Assembly: GCA_905199755.1 (NCBI GenBank)
Contig: CAJKHT010000100.1
Location: forward strand, 1-9,030
From: an uncultured Eubacteriales bacterium
GTDB lineage: Bacteria > Bacillota > Clostridia > UBA1381
Length of the DNA stretch: 9,030 nucleotides
Direction of reading: 5' to 3'
Both the position numbers and the translations under genes were made by a program. Every line of letters starts with the position of its first letter. Positions within the stretch are counted from its first letter, which is position 1. The notes under the pieces are model-generated. The model had not been told where the DNA came from, searched no databases, and saw nothing but the letters and a program-made list of their open reading frames with translations. Shown here one piece after another: positions 6,371 through 9,030 of this stretch.

Positions 6371-6541
6371 ATGTTCAAGAATAAACCGAGAGCAGCGCCT
6401 ATTGGAAACGCATACCGCAGAAAATGCGGCAAGGTTACATTTATTGTTTCGTCATTCGGAAATCCCGATACGAAACAAACGGCAGACGATTTGATTTTAT
6501 CAATGCTGAAAAACAAGGTAAAGGAGCGAAAAGCAGTATGA
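6371..6541 (+). CDS. TnpW-like transposon-encoded small protein
   Basis: This 56-residue basic protein is too short to catch attention by length alone. SD GGAGG lies 7 nt before ATG, and its stop overlaps the start of the next gene by 4 nt (ATGA). The pattern of a short basic N-terminus, then a K-V-T-F-I-V-S-S-F beta strand, then T-A-D-D-L-I-L-S-M-L helix, resembles the TnpW family found in Tn4451-type and other clostridial elements, whose function is not established. Its SD is sequestered in a terminator hairpin, so expression is probably conditional. The family assignment is by recollected pattern, not by search. Confidence 0.65.
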   Translation: MFKNKPRAAPIGNAYRRKCGKVTFIVSSFGNPDTKQTADDLILSMLKNKVKERKAV

Positions 6542-6747
6542 CAGAGGACGAGAAAAAATTATTGCAGGAAAAGCACAGATTAGAGGAAGCAATCGCCCGT
6601 GACAGAGTAAAGGAACGCAAGGCGAGAACGCACAGGCTTATCGTTGAGGGTGCAGCTTTGGAAAAGGTTTTACCCGAAATAAAAACGGTAGAAACCGATA
6701 ATCTGGAGGAATTTTTACATCGGTATTTTACGGAAAATCTGATGTAA
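6538..6747 (+). CDS. DUF3847-family protein
   Basis: The 69-residue charged protein starts M-T-E-D-E-K-K-L-L and has E-K-H-R-L-E-E-A-I followed by K-A-R-T-H-R-L-I-V-E-G-A-A, the hallmark of DUF3847 proteins that sit beside mobilization genes in clostridial elements. A helical coiled-coil N-terminal half and an acidic C-terminus are seen. Function is unknown; proximity to oriT suggests an accessory role in DNA processing or its regulation. The start at 6538 was chosen because it overlaps the preceding stop as ATGA and has AAGGAG at 6521-6526. An earlier in-frame ATG at 6424 would lie inside tnpW and lacks an SD. Confidence 0.7.
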   Translation: MTEDEKKLLQEKHRLEEAIARDRVKERKARTHRLIVEGAALEKVLPEIKTVETDNLEEFLHRYFTENLM

Positions 6748-6761
6748 AAGCAACTTATTTC

Positions 6762-6789
6762 AAGGGGATTTCTATGCGAAAATCCCCTT
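6762..6789 (+). terminator. Hairpin after the tnpW-DUF3847 pair
   Basis: AAGGGGATTT (6762-6771) pairs perfectly with AAATCCCCTT (6780-6789) around an 8-nt loop and is followed by AATTT. It lies 14 bp after the DUF3847 stop and just before the oriT core. It fits a terminator for the two-gene unit. It is also on the leading side of the nick site and may fold in single-stranded DNA during transfer. Confidence 0.6.
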
Positions 6790-6799
6790 AATTTCCCTA

Positions 6800-6842
6800 T
6801 AAGGGCGCGCTTACTCACCACTTGACCGCAGGTCAAGTGGTG
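6800..6842 (-). other. oriT: Origin of transfer (oriT), MobQ type
   Basis: On the minus strand a perfect 12-bp inverted repeat (GGTCAAGTGGTG and its complement, 6816-6842, 3-nt loop) is followed after AG by the core TAAGCGCGCCCTTA (plus 6800-6813). This reproduces the RSF1010/R1162 and pIP501-type arrangement, in which a hairpin precedes TAA-x-x-GCGCCCT. The expected nick is on the minus strand opposite 6805/6806, before CCCTTA. A MobA/MobL relaxase encoded 0.4 kb downstream fits. The polarity implies that DNA to the left of oriT enters the recipient first. Confidence 0.82.
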
Positions 6843-6845
6843 GTA

Positions 6846-7014
6846 CTTGCCGTTGGCAAGCCGTGCGCTCTTGCAGAGAGCTCGTCAAATTCGCTCTGCT
6901 CATTTGCCGTAAATTCCGACGGTTTTGTAATTTTACAAAACAATGCTCCGATAAAATCGGACATATCGGTATTTCATACCTTGTCGGAATTTTGATAAAA
7001 CCTGTCGCCGACAG
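6846..7014. other. Cluster of short hairpins downstream of oriT
   Basis: No gene is seen here. At least six perfect short inverted repeats follow one another: CTTGCC/GGCAAG (6846-6860), GCAGAG/CTCTGC (6873-6899), GTTTTGTAA/TTACAAAAC with a 2-nt centre (6922-6941), CCGAT/ATCGG (6948-6960), GGTAT/ATACC (6968-6980) and CTGTC/GACAG (7002-7014). The density suggests a structured single strand, such as a primase or complementary-strand initiation site, relaxosome binding sites, or a structured RNA. No promoter is clear. Confidence 0.5.
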
Positions 7015-7059
7015 CTTTTATCTTTGATGTGCGTTATCTGTTTCACATCTTCCGCCCAC

Positions 7060-7080
7060 TTTCTTTTTTGAAAAAAGAAA
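7060..7080. repeat. A/T-rich 10-bp inverted repeat
   Basis: TTTCTTTTTT (7060-7069) is the exact reverse complement of AAAAAAGAAA (7071-7080), with one G between. A further A run follows at 7082-7087. It could act as a terminator on either strand or as an easily melted segment upstream of the relaxase gene. Confidence 0.5.
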
Positions 7081-7087
7081 CAAAAAA

Positions 7088-7199
7088 GTAACGCAATAGA
7101 ACGCCGTTTTCGGGGTGTTTAATGGTTATATATTACCCACTCAAAAACGGCTCCCGAAACCATTGTATTTACTTGATAAATTATGTTCTATTGCGTGAC
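7088..7199 (+). promoter_or_regulatory. Structured leader of the relaxase gene
   Basis: The outer arms at 7088-7102 and 7185-7199 are complementary over 15 bp with one mismatch (12-bp perfect core ACGCAATAGAAC / GTTCTATTGCGT). Inside, GCCGTTTT (7103-7110) pairs with AAAACGGC (7144-7151), and AATGGTT (7121-7127) with AACCATT (7158-7164). TTTCGGG (7108-7114) can instead pair with CCCGAAA (7153-7159), overlapping both of those. The 3' outer arm ends two bases before the relaxase SD. A switchable leader or a protein-binding site for relaxase autoregulation is possible. No good promoter was identified. Confidence 0.45.
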
Positions 7200-7217
7200 A
7201 GAAAGGAGCAATCCGCT

Positions 7218-8906
7218 ATGGCAATTTACCATTTAGAAGCAAAGGTCATTTCAAGAGGCATCGGCAGAAGTGCTGTTGCCGCTGCCGCATATATGAGCTG
7301 TTCCAAAATTTTCAATGATTATGACGGAGTGCAGCACGATTACACAAGAAAGCACGGTCTTGTATATGAACAAGTGCTATTACCGCCGCAAGCTCCGCCG
7401 GAGTGGCAAGACAGAAGTGTGTTGTGGAATGCCGTTGAAGAAACCGAAAAAACAAAGGACAGCAGACTTGCAAGAGAGTTTGTCGTTTCTCTGCCTGTTG
7501 AGTTGAACAAGAAACAAAATATATCCTTAATAACCGAGTATGTAAAGGACAATTTTGTAACAGACGGAATGTGCGCCGACATTGCAATTCACGATACGGA
7601 CGGACATAACCCACACGCACATATTATGCTGACCGTCCGACCGCTTGACAAAAACGGCAAGTGGCAGAGCAAAACCGAAAAAGAATATTTGTGCGTTAAA
7701 AACGGCGAGGAACGGGGTTTTACATCGACGGAGTTTAAGACTGCACAGGCTGACGGCTGGGAAAAGCAATATCAGTATTTTGTCGGTAAAAAGAAAGTAT
7801 ATATGTCGCCATCACAAGCAGATGATTTAGAGCGTGCTTCAAAATATCCGAAAAGCACACGCTACGGCAGACAAAATCCCATAACAGAGCGTTGGAACAG
7901 TGAGGAGCAGTTGCAGATATGGCGAAAAAATTGGGCGGATATTTCAAATAAATATCTTGAACTTACAAAATTCGAAAGTCGTATTGACCACAGAAGCCAT
8001 AAGGCACGGGGTATTGACGAGAAACCCACAATTTATGAGGGGATTTCCGCAAGAATAATCGAGATAAAAGGCGGCGTTTCCGAGCGGTGTGAATTAAATC
8101 GGCAGATTAAAGAGGACAATCGTATTTTGCGTGAAATCAAAAAGCGGATAAAGAAACTGACGGAGGCAGTCAAACGCACCCTGCCCGCCGTTGCGGAAAC
8201 ACTTGAAAAATTACGCAGTACAATGATTCATTGCCGGTATGTCATAAATTTTGCGGATAGGTGGAAAACCGCAAAGACAGCGGAAGCCGCAAGGCTGAAA
8301 ATTTATTGTGATGATTATTCTGCAATTATTGCCGAATTAAAATCAAAAATCAGTGAACGCAAGCAGAAACAGGACGAAAAAGCAAAAACGCCGCCGATTA
8401 AGATTTTCAGACATAAGGAATTAACGCAAACTATCAATGAACTGTCGGAGCAAATCGAGGAATTGCGCACAGAAAAAAATACAATTTTAGCAAACCTTAA
8501 TACAAATGATATTCAGACGGTCAAGACTAAACTAAACGATATTCAAAAAGCCGTTCCCGTTATGGAAAGACACTCAAAAGAAAGCAAAACAAGACTTGAC
8601 AGCGCTCAAAAGGAATATGCCCAGTTAAAGGAACAGGTGCAGAAATTTGATACGGAAGAATTACAAAATTTGCGTTATGACATCAGACCACAGACTGAAA
8701 GTGAAACAATATCCGAGCTGCAAAAAATTTATGGTGACTCATTTATTCAGAATATTTATGATACCGCAAAATCCAAAACCGATAAAGCCATAGGCGAAAC
8801 GGACAGGTATTCCGTACGCAAACAGCTTGAAAATTATATAAACAAGAAAAGTGTGCAAAAAATCGAAAATATCCGCCGTAAACAAGAAAAAGAAAACGAA
8901 CGGTAG
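7218..8906 (+). CDS. mobA: MobA/MobL-family (MobQ) relaxase
   Basis: This 562-residue relaxase should nick oriT, stay bound to the 5' end and pilot the strand to a coupling protein. The start M-A-I-Y-H with SD GAAAGGAG (7201-7208) is typical of the family; an in-frame ATG at 7122 lies in the leader and is not preferred. The N-terminal domain has S-A-V-A-A-A-A-Y25, matching the catalytic tyrosine position of R1162 MobA, and a metal-binding cluster H125 with H130-N-P-H133-A-H135. After about residue 280 the protein is mainly charged helix and probable coiled coil (about 310-480), with a basic tail. There is no primase domain. The oriT it would act on lies at 6800-6842. The gene appears intact. 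Confidence 0.9.
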   Translation: MAIYHLEAKVISRGIGRSAVAAAAYMSCSKIFNDYDGVQHDYTRKHGLVYEQVLLPPQAPPEWQDRSVLWNAVEETEKTKDSRLAREFVVSLPVELNKKQNISLITEYVKDNFVTDGMCADIAIHDTDGHNPHAHIMLTVRPLDKNGKWQSKTEKEYLCVKNGEERGFTSTEFKTAQADGWEKQYQYFVGKKKVYMSPSQADDLERASKYPKSTRYGRQNPITERWNSEEQLQIWRKNWADISNKYLELTKFESRIDHRSHKARGIDEKPTIYEGISARIIEIKGGVSERCELNRQIKEDNRILREIKKRIKKLTEAVKRTLPAVAETLEKLRSTMIHCRYVINFADRWKTAKTAEAARLKIYCDDYSAIIAELKSKISERKQKQDEKAKTPPIKIFRHKELTQTINELSEQIEELRTEKNTILANLNTNDIQTVKTKLNDIQKAVPVMERHSKESKTRLDSAQKEYAQLKEQVQKFDTEELQNLRYDIRPQTESETISELQKIYGDSFIQNIYDTAKSKTDKAIGETDRYSVRKQLENYINKKSVQKIENIRRKQEKENER

Positions 8907-8966
8907 ATGTAAAAGACAAGGTGTAATTGAGCAAACAGACAGTTAAAAACACCGTAAAATCAGCAC

Positions 8967-9020
8967 TTTTAAGGGCGGTTTTGAGCAAGGTAATACCCTA
9001 ACCCAAAACCGCCCCTAAAA
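8967..9020. terminator. Strong hairpin after the relaxase gene
   Basis: GGGCGGTTTTG (8973-8983) pairs perfectly with CAAAACCGCCC (9004-9014). Beyond one A/C mismatch, TTTTA (8967-8971) pairs with TAAAA (9016-9020). The 20-nt loop contains the small palindrome GGTAATACC. It lies 60 bp after the relaxase stop and could terminate transcription, though no clean T run follows on the plus strand. A structural role near an element junction is also possible. Confidence 0.5.
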
Positions 9021-9030
9021 TGACTTCTAT

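Larger units (their letters stand above)
2121..9030. mobile_element. Integrative and mobilizable element, right end not in window
   Basis: From about 2121 the gene content changes to a self-contained module: serine recombinase at the edge, STAND cargo gene, TnpW-like and DUF3847 genes, MobQ-type oriT and MobA/MobL relaxase. No mating-channel genes are present, so it would be mobilized by a conjugative element rather than transfer itself. The left boundary is placed where maff2 similarity stops. The right boundary is not identified, and the rest of maff2 does not appear before 9030. As I recall, serine-recombinase IMEs in streptococci are reported in ICE genes including maff2 and traG. Confidence 0.65.

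Noticed and set aside
6424..6537. Longer N-terminus for the DUF3847 gene
   Set aside because: This upstream in-frame extension lies in the shadow of tnpW, has no SD, and family members start near M-T-E-x-E-K.
7122..7217. Upstream start for the relaxase
   Set aside because: The extra 32 residues come from the inverted-repeat leader. The family begins M-A-I-Y-H, and a strong SD precedes Met 7218.

Overview
The window looks like accessory DNA from an anaerobic gut-type Clostridia (Oscillospiraceae/Lachnospiraceae-like Firmicutes). The base composition is moderate in G+C, Shine-Dalgarno (SD) sites are strong AGGAGG types, and the conjugation and recombination genes are of families typical of clostridial integrative elements. 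The species cannot be named from sequence alone. No housekeeping genes are present.

Layout, left to right. (i) Positions 1-143 are non-coding, with tandem 8-bp repeats and hairpins, and abut the broken 5' end of a VirD4/TraG-type coupling-protein gene. (ii) Positions 144-2120 are a remnant of a conjugative-element (ICE) backbone: virD4 lacking its N-terminal membrane part, a non-coding spacer with a tRNA-like 3' end and a strong minus-strand promoter, and the first 48 codons of a Maff2-family small membrane protein. (iii) From about 2121 to beyond the window end lies a separate integrative and mobilizable element (IME), apparently inserted in maff2. It carries a large serine recombinase (minus strand, at the element edge), a divergently transcribed STAND NTPase with TPRs, a TnpW-like small protein and a DUF3847 protein that overlap by 4 nt, a MobQ-type oriT, a hairpin-rich non-coding tract and a MobA/MobL relaxase. 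A strong hairpin sits at the right edge.

How the parts would work together (inference). The recombinase excises and integrates the element. The relaxase nicks oriT, and an ICE transfer apparatus is borrowed for export. The oriT polarity predicts that the minus strand enters the recipient first, leading with DUF3847/tnpW, then the STAND gene, then the recombinase. The STAND gene is thus the main cargo and lies in the leading region, where genes acting against recipient defences or competing elements are often found.

The most unusual features are: triplets of 11-bp repeats in inverted orientation bracketing the STAND gene; a terminator hairpin whose 3' arm contains the tnpW ribosome binding site; a textbook MobQ oriT followed by a run of small hairpins; a relaxase leader with long-range and mutually exclusive pairings; and the tRNA-like element upstream of maff2.
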